Assembly (NCBI GenBank): GCA_009711705.1
Contig: VENG01000005.1
Span: 186,001 to 250,000, forward strand
DNA: 64,000 bases
Reading direction: 5' to 3'
From: Bacillota bacterium
GTDB taxonomy: Bacteria > Bacillota > Desulfotomaculia > Desulfotomaculales > VENG01
Within the stretch, counting starts at the first letter, position 1, and every line of letters starts with the position of its first letter. Shown piece by piece: positions 8,602-16,419 of the stretch. Under the pieces are notes generated by a model. The model was not told the origin of the DNA, ran no database searches, and saw nothing but the letters and a program-made list of their open reading frames with translations. The position numbers and the translations under genes are program-made.

Positions 8602-11072
8602 CTGCCTCCTTGTCAGGAGTTTTGTTACGTAGGTTGGAGATTAACGGCCAGCCGGCAGATACCAGACAAAGTATAATCAATATGATAGAAAGTGGGCGTG
8701 TGAAGAATACTTCAAACATGCTGCCTGCTGATTTACCCATTAACATGGACTGTACTAGTCCATTTTCCGCTATGGGGCCTAGAATCAGGCCTAATACTAT
8801 GGGCCCGGGGTGAAAACCGGCTTTTTTAGTTACATAACCAACTAAGCCGAATAGGATCATGATTATTACGTCTGTGATGTTGTTTCTGATGGCATAGGAG
8901 CCTATAACTGTCATAAATACAACCATGGGGGCTAAGTAGCTGACGGGCAGGTTAATTAGTTTGGCTACATGACGTGCCCCGTAGAAAGCCATCACTCCCA
9001 TGACTATATTGGCTACAATGAGTGAAAACAGGAAGGTGTAGGTTATGTCGCCATAGTTTATATATAGTTCCGGACCGGGTCTCATACCCTGGAGCATCAA
9101 TGCACCCAGTAAAATGGCTGCCGGGGCCGCTCCCGGTATGCCCAGTGTCATTAACGGTACTAGTGAGCCGCCCACTTCTGCGTTGTTGGCTGCTTCTGAG
9201 GCTGCTACTCCGTCAATGTTGCCTTTGCCAAATTCTTTGGGCTTTTTGGACCAGCGGACTGCTTCGTTGTAAGATACCAGGCCGGCAATATTGCCACCGG
9301 CACCGGGAACTATGCCTACAAAGGCTCCGATTACAGCTGATCTTAAAAGTAATATTGGTTTTTTAATTAAATCTGAAATTATTCCTTTGGCTATACCTTT
9401 TTGTGGTTTGTAGTTGATGCTGTCATGCTGGCTAAATTTCTTTTCTATCATGCTTAAGACTTCGGGAATACAGAAAAATCCTATTAATACTACAATCAAT
9501 GATAAGCCGGCCTGCAGTTGGTAAAGGCCAAAGGTGAAGCGCATTTCTCCGCCCAGGGGAGCTATACCGATTTGACTTAGTAAAAGACCTATCCCCCCAC
9601 CTATCAAGCCTTTTAACATTGAACCGGAGGCTAAGGTGGCAATAATGGTCAGCCCGAAGATGGATAGCCAGAAGTATTCCGGCGGGCCGAATTTTAATGC
9701 AATTGATGCTAGAGGCGGGGATAGCAGCAGGAGTACAACTGCTCCGATCACACCTCCCACAGCGGAGCTGAAGGCCGCGGTTACCAGGGCATGCTCTGCT
9801 TTTCCCTTTTTAGTTAACGGGAATCCGTCAAAGGTGGTGGCAATGGCTGATGGTGTCCCCGGTGTGTTGACCAGGATGGCTGCAATGCAGCCGCCATATA
9901 TTGCTCCTACGTAAATGCCGCCCAAGGTCATTAGTGCCGGTACTGCGTCCATGGTGAAGGTAAAGGGTACTAAAAGGGCCATGGCCATGGTGGCGGTTAA
10001 CCCGGGTAAGGCACCTACTATTATTCCAAAGCCTACACCTATTGCCATGATTAAAAAGTTGGTTGGTTGAGCTATATTGCTGAGTGCTGCTATAAAGTCG
10101 GCTGGCATGGCAAGTCTCCTTTCCAGGATACATGGTGGTTCCCGGGAGACTTAGCCCGGGAACCTTTAATGTTATTTTTTATTTTGCCTCTGCTTGTACT
10201 TTTTCTAATATTGCACTGTACTTGTCTTTCATTTCATTTATATATTGCTTCGATTCTTCTGCACCCATGGCCAGTGGCAGGAAGCCTTCTTCTTTCATTT
10301 GGGCGCGGATTTCTTCATCTTTGGCAATTTCTAAAAATGCTTTTTCCAGTTTTTCTATGATTCTCTTGTCTGTTTCCGGCGGAACTGCAACACCGCGGTC
10401 AATACTAGCTGTCATGTCTATATCTTGTTCCATAAAGGTTTTTACATCCGGCAGGGACTCAAATCTTTCTTTGGAACCAATGGCCAGTATCTTCATGTTT
10501 TCTTCTTGCTGCACAAGGTCGTTGGAGTTGGCCAGCAGTGCGTCTACGTGCCCGCCTAAAAAGCTCTGCAAGGACGGTGCCGCTCCCTGGGAGGGTACGT
10601 ATTGGAATTCAGCACCGGTTTTGTCTTGCAGCTGCATTAAGGTGATGTGGTGTCCGGAATAGGTGCCGGAACCACCTACTATGATTTGACCGGGCTTGGC
10701 CTTGGCTGCCTCAATAAATTCATCCAGTGTGTTATAGGGTGAGTCCGGCTGTACTGCCAAGCCGATGGGTGTTCCCTGAAATAGTGCCACCGGGTTTACC
10801 TGGTCTGTTTCGTAGCCGGCATTTTCTCTGGCCAGCGGCTGCAGTATAATGTGTGGTATATTCATCCCGGTCAGGTAATAGCCGTCGGGATCTTTCCTTA
10901 CCAGCTCTGACCAGCCTACTGCTCCGCCACCACCGGGTTTGTTTTCGATTACTACATTGACTCCCAGCTTTTCTTCCAGTGGTTTTTGCTGCCTGCGGGC
11001 TTCTAGGTCTGACTGACCGCCTGGATTAAACGGCACTACATATTTTATTGTCTTGGTGGGGTAGTTAAATTC
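8159..11072. repeat. 2.9-kb duplicated block, copy 1
   Basis: All of tctA, nearly all of tctB and the mature part of tctC repeat at 15977-18890 (offset 7818). Every stretch I compared is identical. Identity ends abruptly inside the tctC signal-peptide/linker codons on one side and at the tctB stop codon on the other. Confidence 0.95.
8588..10108 (-). CDS. tctA: Tripartite tricarboxylate transporter large permease, copy 1
   Basis: The 506-residue protein has about 12 transmembrane helices and both TctA signatures: GALPGLTATMAMALLVPFT near residue 33 and GIPGAAPAAILLGAL near residue 330. TctA forms the translocation path that accepts an anion from the TctC receptor, driven by an ion gradient. 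It is identical to the protein at 16406. It lies 70 nt after tctC and overlaps tctB. The likely substrate, from the genes upstream, is sulfolactate. Confidence 0.95.
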   Translation of the reverse strand: MPADFIAALSNIAQPTNFLIMAIGVGFGIIVGALPGLTATMAMALLVPFTFTMDAVPALMTLGGIYVGAIYGGCIAAILVNTPGTPSAIATTFDGFPLTKKGKAEHALVTAAFSSAVGGVIGAVVLLLLSPPLASIALKFGPPEYFWLSIFGLTIIATLASGSMLKGLIGGGIGLLLSQIGIAPLGGEMRFTFGLYQLQAGLSLIVVLIGFFCIPEVLSMIEKKFSQHDSINYKPQKGIAKGIISDLIKKPILLLRSAVIGAFVGIVPGAGGNIAGLVSYNEAVRWSKKPKEFGKGNIDGVAASEAANNAEVGGSLVPLMTLGIPGAAPAAILLGALMLQGMRPGPELYINYGDITYTFLFSLIVANIVMGVMAFYGARHVAKLINLPVSYLAPMVVFMTVIGSYAIRNNITDVIIMILFGLVGYVTKKAGFHPGPIVLGLILGPIAENGLVQSMLMGKSAGSMFEVFFTRPLSIILIILCLVSAGWPLISNLRNKTPDKEADANA

Positions 11073-11168
11073 GTCTTTTCCTTCTTCCCCGTTCTGTGCG
11101 CATCCCGCAAAGACACCGACCATCAACAGCAGTGACAGGATTGAGGCAAATACCTTAACTTTTTTCAT
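10179..11168 (-). CDS. tctC: TctC-type substrate-binding lipoprotein, copy 1
   Basis: The 329-residue protein is a tripartite tricarboxylate receptor: a lipoprotein signal peptide with lipobox VFAGC (Cys22), an acidic linker, then the Bug/TctC two-lobe domain starting at YPTKTIKYVVPFNPGG. The motif VIENKPGGGGAVGW is typical of the family. It captures the anion outside the membrane for TctAB. From EFNYPTK onward it is identical to the copy at 17997, but the signal peptide differs (MKKVKVFASI here). It follows suyB by 190 nt, with an inverted repeat in the gap. Confidence 0.92.
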   Translation of the reverse strand: MKKVKVFASILSLLLMVGVFAGCAQNGEEGKDEFNYPTKTIKYVVPFNPGGQSDLEARRQQKPLEEKLGVNVVIENKPGGGGAVGWSELVRKDPDGYYLTGMNIPHIILQPLARENAGYETDQVNPVALFQGTPIGLAVQPDSPYNTLDEFIEAAKAKPGQIIVGGSGTYSGHHITLMQLQDKTGAEFQYVPSQGAAPSLQSFLGGHVDALLANSNDLVQQEENMKILAIGSKERFESLPDVKTFMEQDIDMTASIDRGVAVPPETDKRIIEKLEKAFLEIAKDEEIRAQMKEEGFLPLAMGAEESKQYINEMKDKYSAILEKVQAEAK

Positions 11169-11305
11169 TCTACTTGACCCTCCTGTAATTTAATGTTAAA
11201 ATTAAGTGTTGGCAAGACTTACTAAACTCGTCCAAATAAAAATAAAAAAGTGATTAATTGTTTTTAAATACAAAAATTTTAAAAATTTTACCAAAATGGT
11301 TTATA

Positions 11306-11340
11306 GGTAACGGGAGAAGTTTCACCCTTCCCCCGTTACC
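11306..11340. terminator. Inverted repeat between suyB and tctC
   Basis: GGTAACGGG...CCCGTTACC arms (17-nt loop) are followed by CG and ten T residues on the plus strand. On the minus strand, the direction of the operon, the T-run comes first, so it would act as a processing or stability hairpin rather than a classical terminator. Confidence 0.45.
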
Positions 11341-11358
11341 CGTTTTTTTTTTATTCAC

Positions 11359-12519
11359 TTAAGCAGAACGATAAAGCTTTGTTAATACATACTCAACGTG
11401 TCCCAATACTTCAGCCCTGGTCATACGCCCGTTAACCGTGCGCATCATCATTTCCATCAGGGCATCCCCAGCCTGTTCCAAATTCATTTCCATGCGCAAC
11501 ATGCCGCTGAGATCAACATCTATATGTTCACCCATAGTTTCTGCTGTTAACGGATTAGCCGTTAACTTAATCACCGGAACCACAGGGTTACCTACAATAT
11601 TGCCCTGACCGGTGGGGAAAAAGTGCAACACCGAACCGGCGGCACCCCACAATGTAACAGCCTCGGCGGCAGCAGAAGAAGTATCCATGTACCATAAGCC
11701 TTTTCCGGTGGGAGCTTCAGCAGGTTTCAGGACACCTACATACTTGCATTTTCCGATTTTCTGGATGTTACCCATAGCTTTTTCTTCAATGGTAGTTAGG
11801 CCACCGGTAATATTCCCCTTTGTAGGCTGAGAACCGGAAAGGTCCACTCCCTGATCCAAAATAAATTGGTTATATTCACTCCAGGTTTTATAGAATTGTT
11901 CACCGACTTCCGGAGTTGCACCCCGGCTCTTTACAATATCTTCCCCGCCGGTAATTTCTGAAGTTTCACCGAACATAACAGTGGCGTTCATTTCCACCAA
12001 GCGTTCCACCGCCTTACCGACGGAAGGATTGGAAGCCAGTCCGGAAGTGGTATCAGACTCTCCACACTTGACAGATACCACCAGTTCGTCCACGCTACAC
12101 TCTTCGCGCATCAGTTCAGTGGCCCATTGCACATATTCCATTGCTTTACGTGAAGCAGCTTCCACGGTTTTAAATTCCCCGCTCCGTTCAATGGCAAAAC
12201 CGATAACCGGCTTTCCGGTCTTGGCAATACCTTCAACAATGACATTTGTCCATTCAGGCTCAATGCCTATTACCACAACAGCTGCAATGTTTGGGTTACT
12301 ACCGGTTCCAATCAAGGTCCGGAAATATAAGTCCAGGTCCTCACCAAACTGCAGTCTTCCATAACCATGAGGAATAACCATGGTTCCCTTAACATTGTTG
12401 GCAACCTTTTCACTGGCTGAGTTTGACAAATCATCCAAAGGCAATATCAAAACGTTATTTCTAATCCCTACTCGACCGTTTTCCCGCCTGTAACCCCAAA
12501 ACTTAGGAACATTCATCAT
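11359..12519 (-). CDS. suyB: (R)-sulfolactate sulfo-lyase large subunit, copy 1
   Basis: The 386-residue protein belongs to the altronate/galactarate dehydratase (UxaA C-terminal) family, shown by [13 protein letters not shown] at the N-terminus, [15 protein letters not shown] near residue 160 and [12 protein letters not shown] near 300. With the small subunit SuyA it forms the SuyAB lyase, which cleaves (R)-3-sulfolactate into pyruvate and sulfite. Sugar-acid dehydratases share the fold, so sequence alone is not decisive; the flanking comC, slcC and Tct genes make the sulfolactate assignment strong. Its ATG abuts the suyA stop codon. A second, diverged SuyB lies at 19121. Confidence 0.85.
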   Translation of the reverse strand: MMNVPKFWGYRRENGRVGIRNNVLILPLDDLSNSASEKVANNVKGTMVIPHGYGRLQFGEDLDLYFRTLIGTGSNPNIAAVVVIGIEPEWTNVIVEGIAKTGKPVIGFAIERSGEFKTVEAASRKAMEYVQWATELMREECSVDELVVSVKCGESDTTSGLASNPSVGKAVERLVEMNATVMFGETSEITGGEDIVKSRGATPEVGEQFYKTWSEYNQFILDQGVDLSGSQPTKGNITGGLTTIEEKAMGNIQKIGKCKYVGVLKPAEAPTGKGLWYMDTSSAAAEAVTLWGAAGSVLHFFPTGQGNIVGNPVVPVIKLTANPLTAETMGEHIDVDLSGMLRMEMNLEQAGDALMEMMMRTVNGRMTRAEVLGHVEYVLTKLYRSA

Positions 12520-12798
12520 TTACCACCTCGCAGTTTTCAAATTATGAGTGTGCACATGTTCACCTACGGCAATATCGTGAGTCGTAACACCAATGGGGAA
12601 ACCGTATTTTATAATCTGGTTACCCTTAGTTACATCCACCAGAGCAATTTTATGACCCAATAGAATATCGCTATTGGAAACTACTTCAATTTCGTTTCCT
12701 TCTTCCATAAAATACCCTTTCACCGTTTCCCCGGCCTTAATATCGGTAACGGCTACCCCAACAGAATCATTTTTGTCGTGGACAAGAAACTTAACCAT
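12520..12798 (-). CDS. suyA: (R)-sulfolactate sulfo-lyase small subunit, copy 1
   Basis: The 92-residue protein is a single SAF domain ([37 protein letters not shown]), the N-terminal module of UxaA-type dehydratases, here encoded separately as in SuyAB enzymes. It pairs with SuyB, whose start codon directly follows its stop. AGGAGGATTATT precedes the ATG. In the operon it lies between comC and suyB. Confidence 0.85.
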   Translation of the reverse strand: MVKFLVHDKNDSVGVAVTDIKAGETVKGYFMEEGNEIEVVSNSDILLGHKIALVDVTKGNQIIKYGFPIGVTTHDIAVGEHVHTHNLKTARW

Positions 12799-12903
12799 AA
12801 TAATCCTCCTCTCTAAGATATAAGTAGTTTATGTTTTATAATTTACCCTCGCGGGGCAAAATGAAATAACCAGTTAGTTAACAAAATCTTTTACAACTTT
12901 TTA

Positions 12904-13941
12904 CTATAACGGGGCTACGCTGAATTGGAGAGCCAGTTCATTTAGCTCATCCAATACCGGCTGGGAAACAGGAATTCCCTCCCGTTTGCGCTCAAGAAAC
13001 TTATTAGTGCGGCGCTCCCCGGGAATGAAGATTTCTTCTACTCCTGTGGCCTTGGGTGAACCCTTAACTTCATTGACCATATGATCCAGGCGACTAATAA
13101 ACATGTCCAGAGGCATCAATTTATTTATATCCAAGGTTATAAAAAAATGACCTATATCCACTGGCTCGGTACTGTCATCGTAAATCCAACCCACCCTGGG
13201 CCCATAAGCCGACCCGCTCAATATACCGGACATAATTTCTACAGCGAGCGCCAAGGCATAACCTTTCGGGCCGGCCATGGGGAGAACAGCCCCTTCCAGG
13301 GCTGCCTGGGCATCTGTAGTGGCCCTGCCTTCAGCATCTATGGCCCAGCCCTTCGGGATAGACCTTCCTTCCTTGGCGGCCGTAATAATGTTGCCCCGGG
13401 CCACCATGCTAGAGGACATATCAATTACTACCGGCTGATTTCTACCAGGAAAAGCGAAGGCAATAGGGTTTGTGCCAAAATAGGCCTTTTTCCCACCCCA
13501 TGGGGTGATACCCGCAGGAGTATTGGTAAATGCCATACCCAACATATCGCTGGAAGCAGCCATTTTGCAATAATATGAAGATGCACCGTAATGGTTGCTG
13601 TGTTTAGCAGCTACCGCTCCCATACCTGTTTCCCCGGCCAGCTCAATTGCCACCTGCATAGAACGCACACCCACCAGCTGTCCCAACCCGTTGTCGCCAT
13701 CTACTGTGGCCAGGCCGGGAGCGGTACGCTCAACCTTCATGTCCGCCTGAGGATTAATACGACCGTTTTGTATCCTGGACAAGTATATTGGCAGACGACT
13801 AATACCGTGGGTGTCCAGACCTTCCAGACTGGTGTCAACCAGCACATCAGCCACTACAGCAGCATCTTCTTCCGGTACACCGGCACCCTTAATAAGGTTC
13901 TTACAAAATTCAACAAGCTTATCAGCTGAAAATTGGGGCAT
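12904..13941 (-). CDS. comC: (R)-sulfolactate dehydrogenase (L-lactate/malate dehydrogenase 2 family)
   Basis: The 345-residue NAD(P)-dependent enzyme belongs to the Ldh_2/ComC family: DTHGISRLP near residue 47 with the catalytic His, KHSNHYGA near 115, TPWGGKKAYFGTNP near 145, and the C-terminal PGERR motif. In sulfolactate users ComC reduces sulfopyruvate to (R)-sulfolactate, the SuyAB substrate. It is paired with slcC upstream (36 nt) and suyAB downstream, exactly the set needed to invert the S isomer. The start is the ATG after GGAGGAG at 13941; an upstream in-frame TTG would put the ribosome site inside the gene. Other 2-hydroxyacids are possible substrates on sequence alone. Confidence 0.85.
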   Translation of the reverse strand: MPQFSADKLVEFCKNLIKGAGVPEEDAAVVADVLVDTSLEGLDTHGISRLPIYLSRIQNGRINPQADMKVERTAPGLATVDGDNGLGQLVGVRSMQVAIELAGETGMGAVAAKHSNHYGASSYYCKMAASSDMLGMAFTNTPAGITPWGGKKAYFGTNPIAFAFPGRNQPVVIDMSSSMVARGNIITAAKEGRSIPKGWAIDAEGRATTDAQAALEGAVLPMAGPKGYALALAVEIMSGILSGSAYGPRVGWIYDDSTEPVDIGHFFITLDINKLMPLDMFISRLDHMVNEVKGSPKATGVEEIFIPGERRTNKFLERKREGIPVSQPVLDELNELALQFSVAPL

Positions 13942-13977
13942 TAGGGTCTCCTCCAAATTTTAATAATCTATTTTTCT

Positions 13978-14919
13978 TTAGCTCACGCAACAATGGGAAG
14001 CTTGTCCAGCCAGCACTTTGGAAACCTCTCGCGCCACCAGTACCGAGGTGCGAACCTGTGCTTCTTCGGTCAGGCCGGCAATATGCGGGCTGAGAATTAT
14101 ATTATCCAATTCTTTAAGGGGTGATTCCCCGGGGGGCTCCTGGGCTAACACATCCAGAGCCGCACCGGCAATTTGCTTGGATTTTAGCGCGTTAAACAGA
14201 GCATCTTCATTTATAATGCCACCGCGCGAAGTATTTATGATACAGGCAGTTGATTTCATGACAGCCAGGCTGTCTTTATTTATAATATTCCGCGTTTTTT
14301 TATTCAGTGGTACATGCAAACTTATAAAGTCGGAATCGGAAAGTACCTGCTCCAAATTGGTAAGGCACACACCAAATTCCGTGCAAGCCACCTCGTAAGG
14401 AGGCAAAAATGGATCAAAACCTATTACATTCATACCAAACGCCCTTGCCCGGGCCGCCAGACGGCTACCTATTTCTCCAACCCCCACAAGACCTAGCGTT
14501 TTACCATATAACTCGGACAATGTGAATGCTCGGCGATTCCAATTACCTGATTTCACATCACTGGTTGCCCGGGACAGCTGTCTCGAAAAAGTAAACATTG
14601 ACGCAAAAACATATTCAACCACCGAAATTGCATTGGCGTTGCGGGCCACCACCACGTCAACATTTGAATCTTTACAGGCACTTAGATCAATATTATCCAG
14701 ACCCACACCAAGACGTCCTAACACTTTTAATTTTGGTGCCGCCATGAGGAACTCTTTGTCAACCTTGGTCTGGTTCCTTACTATGACTGCGTCACTATCC
14801 GCTATTTCCGGCAATAATTTATCACTCTGCCAGAGGTTCGGGTCATAAACAACTTGGCCCAATTCCCTTAGAATTTCCAATCCTTCTTCCCATATTAATT
14901 CCGTTACAACAATTTTCAT
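13978..14919 (-). CDS. slcC: (S)-sulfolactate dehydrogenase (D-hydroxyacid dehydrogenase family)
   Basis: The 313-residue protein has the D-2-hydroxyacid dehydrogenase layout: LGRLGVGLDNID near residue 70, the NAD-binding GLVGVGEIGSRLA near 140, NTSRGGIINEDAL near 228 and the catalytic His in LSPHIAGLT near 283. SlcC oxidises (S)-sulfolactate to sulfopyruvate. The neighbouring ComC then makes (R)-sulfolactate, so the two act as a racemase. It is the first gene of the minus-strand operon, divergent from the GntR regulator. The ATG at 14919 is chosen because GGAGCG lies 5 nt before it. A phosphoglycerate dehydrogenase-like role is the alternative. Confidence 0.85.
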   Translation of the reverse strand: MKIVVTELIWEEGLEILRELGQVVYDPNLWQSDKLLPEIADSDAVIVRNQTKVDKEFLMAAPKLKVLGRLGVGLDNIDLSACKDSNVDVVVARNANAISVVEYVFASMFTFSRQLSRATSDVKSGNWNRRAFTLSELYGKTLGLVGVGEIGSRLAARARAFGMNVIGFDPFLPPYEVACTEFGVCLTNLEQVLSDSDFISLHVPLNKKTRNIINKDSLAVMKSTACIINTSRGGIINEDALFNALKSKQIAGAALDVLAQEPPGESPLKELDNIILSPHIAGLTEEAQVRTSVLVAREVSKVLAGQASHCCVS

Positions 14920-14988
14920 ACTATCGCTCCTATAACTATGTAAATTTAAACCAGTTGCAGTCATACTAGGTCATTTTTCATAGGTATG

Positions 14989-14999
14989 TGGTAGTACCA
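14989..14999. promoter_or_regulatory. Candidate GntR/FadR-type operator, site 1
   Basis: TGGTAGTACCA is a perfect palindrome around one central base and matches the TNGTNNNACNA consensus bound by FadR-subfamily GntR regulators. It lies 70 nt before the slcC start, between slcC and the divergent gntR gene. Confidence 0.55.
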
Positions 15000-15118
15000 T
15001 TGGTTACGGTAATTGTATGTATTAAACAGGATTATGTCAACAGTTTTTATAAATTTATTTCGCGAGTGAAAAATATTAGACAATAAGCTATTGTTTTATT
15101 AATACACTACTGGTATAT

Positions 15119-15129
15119 TGGTATTACCT
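15119..15129. promoter_or_regulatory. Candidate GntR/FadR-type operator, site 2
   Basis: TGGTATTACCT repeats the same half-sites with one mismatch at the last base, 130 nt from site 1 and 66 nt before the gntR start. Two sites in one divergent gap would allow joint control of slcC and gntR. Confidence 0.45.
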
Positions 15130-15148
15130 CATACGAGTAACCACAAAA

Positions 15149-15170
15149 ACTCCCACTTATCGAAGTGGGA
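15149..15170. repeat. Hairpin of the dispersed triple-hairpin element
   Basis: ACTCCCACTTATCGAAGTGGGA matches the third hairpin at 48657-48680. It lies in the leader of the gntR gene, 25 nt before the start codon, where it could affect its expression. Confidence 0.6.
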
Positions 15171-15194
15171 TAAAATATGGAGAGGAAGAATAAG

Positions 15195-15911
15195 ATGTTT
15201 GAGAAAATTGGACGCAATGCCAGTCTAAAAAATCAAGTGGCAGAATACATAAAGAACCTCATCAAGAACGGCAAGCTTAAACCTGGTGACCGCTTGCCAA
15301 CCGAAAGAGAAATGGCTGAAAAATTCGGAGTTAGCCGTACCGTGATCAGGGATGCGGTTAAAACTTTATCCGGTGTGGGCATCTTAAAGGTAAAGCACGG
15401 CCTTGGTATTTTTGTGGCTAAAGTAGATGTGGATATTATTGCGCGCCAGTTATCCAGTTTATTATTTAACGAAAGTGATACCGTGGATAACTTATTTGAG
15501 GTGCGAATGGAATTGGAGACTGTCGCAGCAGGCTGGGCTGCCGAACGTTGTACTGAAGAAGCCCGGGCTAAAATTTCGCAATTTACTAAGGAAAGTCAAG
15601 GTTTATTAAATTCGAACGGTGAAAGTGATTGTTTCCAGCAATATGATCAGGAGTTCCACTTATTGGTTTCGGAAATGACCGGTAACCCGGTTGTAGTTCG
15701 TTTAATGCGCAGCATGCTTGATCTTTTGGAGGAAGCCCGCTCCCACACATTACATATCCCCGGGAGGTTTGATTTGTCGGTGCAGGAACATATAAAGGTT
15801 TTAGAGGCAATATATAAGGGTAACACTGATCAGGCTAAAAGCGCTATGCATGATCACTTGTTAAGTGTACTAAATTCCATTAAGGAAAGCAGAGATCACC
15901 AGGAGATATGA
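15195..15911 (+). CDS. FadR-subfamily GntR transcriptional regulator
   Basis: The 238-residue protein has an N-terminal winged helix (LKPGDRLPTEREMAEKFGVS, SRTVIRDAVKTL) and a C-terminal all-helical FCD ligand-binding domain with metal-type residues (YDQEFHLLVSEMTGN, then VQEHIKVLEAI). FCD regulators sense small organic acids. Divergent from slcC and flanked by both sulfolactate operons, it is the obvious candidate to sense sulfolactate or a product. ATG at 15195 is chosen because the GGAGAGG ribosome site covers the upstream ATG at 15177. Two candidate operators lie upstream. Confidence 0.88.
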   Translation: MFEKIGRNASLKNQVAEYIKNLIKNGKLKPGDRLPTEREMAEKFGVSRTVIRDAVKTLSGVGILKVKHGLGIFVAKVDVDIIARQLSSLLFNESDTVDNLFEVRMELETVAAGWAAERCTEEARAKISQFTKESQGLLNSNGESDCFQQYDQEFHLLVSEMTGNPVVVRLMRSMLDLLEEARSHTLHIPGRFDLSVQEHIKVLEAIYKGNTDQAKSAMHDHLLSVLNSIKESRDHQEI

Positions 15912-15920
15912 TCTCAAAAA

Positions 15921-15957
15921 AAAGGGATTTTACCCATAGAGGATAAAATCCCTTTTT
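15921..15957. terminator. Bidirectional terminator between gntR and tctB copy 2
   Basis: AAAGGGATTTTA and TAAAATCCCTTT arms flanked by A and T runs, between convergent genes. Confidence 0.85.
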
Positions 15958-15972
15958 TTGTGTTTTAATTAA

Positions 15973-16419
15973 TTAGCCGCCAAAAACAATGCCAACGGGA
16001 AGAGGTACTAAAAATGCATAGTTGAAGACACCGTAGAAAACTGCGGTTATCAGTGAAGCAATGACCACCGACTTTACAGGAGATACCTTTTTTGTGTTAT
16101 CTAAAAGTTTAAAGAATACAGCCAGGAATAACAGGCTGGCTAAAGCAAAGCCGATGAGGATAATGGCGCCAACGTAGCCTATTACACCTATTATCATCGG
16201 TATTAGCCTTTTTGCTTCTACGCCGGCGAAGGCCGGTTCAATGTTTTTCTTGATTAAGCTTTGAATTAATTGGATACCGCTAAAAAGTGCGAGAACAATT
16301 ATGATTATTCTGGGGAAAAAGCCACCCATTTCACTGAGCCCGGACCCTTCACTCCAAAATATCCCACTGATGATCAAGATAATTGCTGCTGATATAATGT
16401 CTTTATTAAGCATTAGCAT
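15973..16419 (-). CDS. tctB: Tripartite tricarboxylate transporter small membrane subunit, copy 2
   Basis: This 148-residue four-helix membrane protein is identical in amino acids to the one at 8155; only the stop codon differs (TAA here, TAG there). It ends the second suyA-suyB-tctC-tctA-tctB operon, overlaps tctA by 14 nt and is followed by a bidirectional terminator. Role as for copy 1: small membrane subunit of a probable sulfolactate importer. Confidence 0.92.
   Translation of the reverse strand: MLMLNKDIISAAIILIISGIFWSEGSGLSEMGGFFPRIIIIVLALFSGIQLIQSLIKKNIEPAFAGVEAKRLIPMIIGVIGYVGAIILIGFALASLLFLAVFFKLLDNTKKVSPVKSVVIASLITAVFYGVFNYAFLVPLPVGIVFGG

Noticed and set aside
11306..11340. Operon terminator between suyB and tctC
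   Set aside because: The T-run is on the wrong side for the direction of transcription, so I list it only as an inverted repeat/processing hairpin.
11359..12798. Altronate dehydratase assignment for the SAF/UxaA pair
   Set aside because: Split small and large subunits beside slcC and comC match SuyAB; no hexuronate genes are present.
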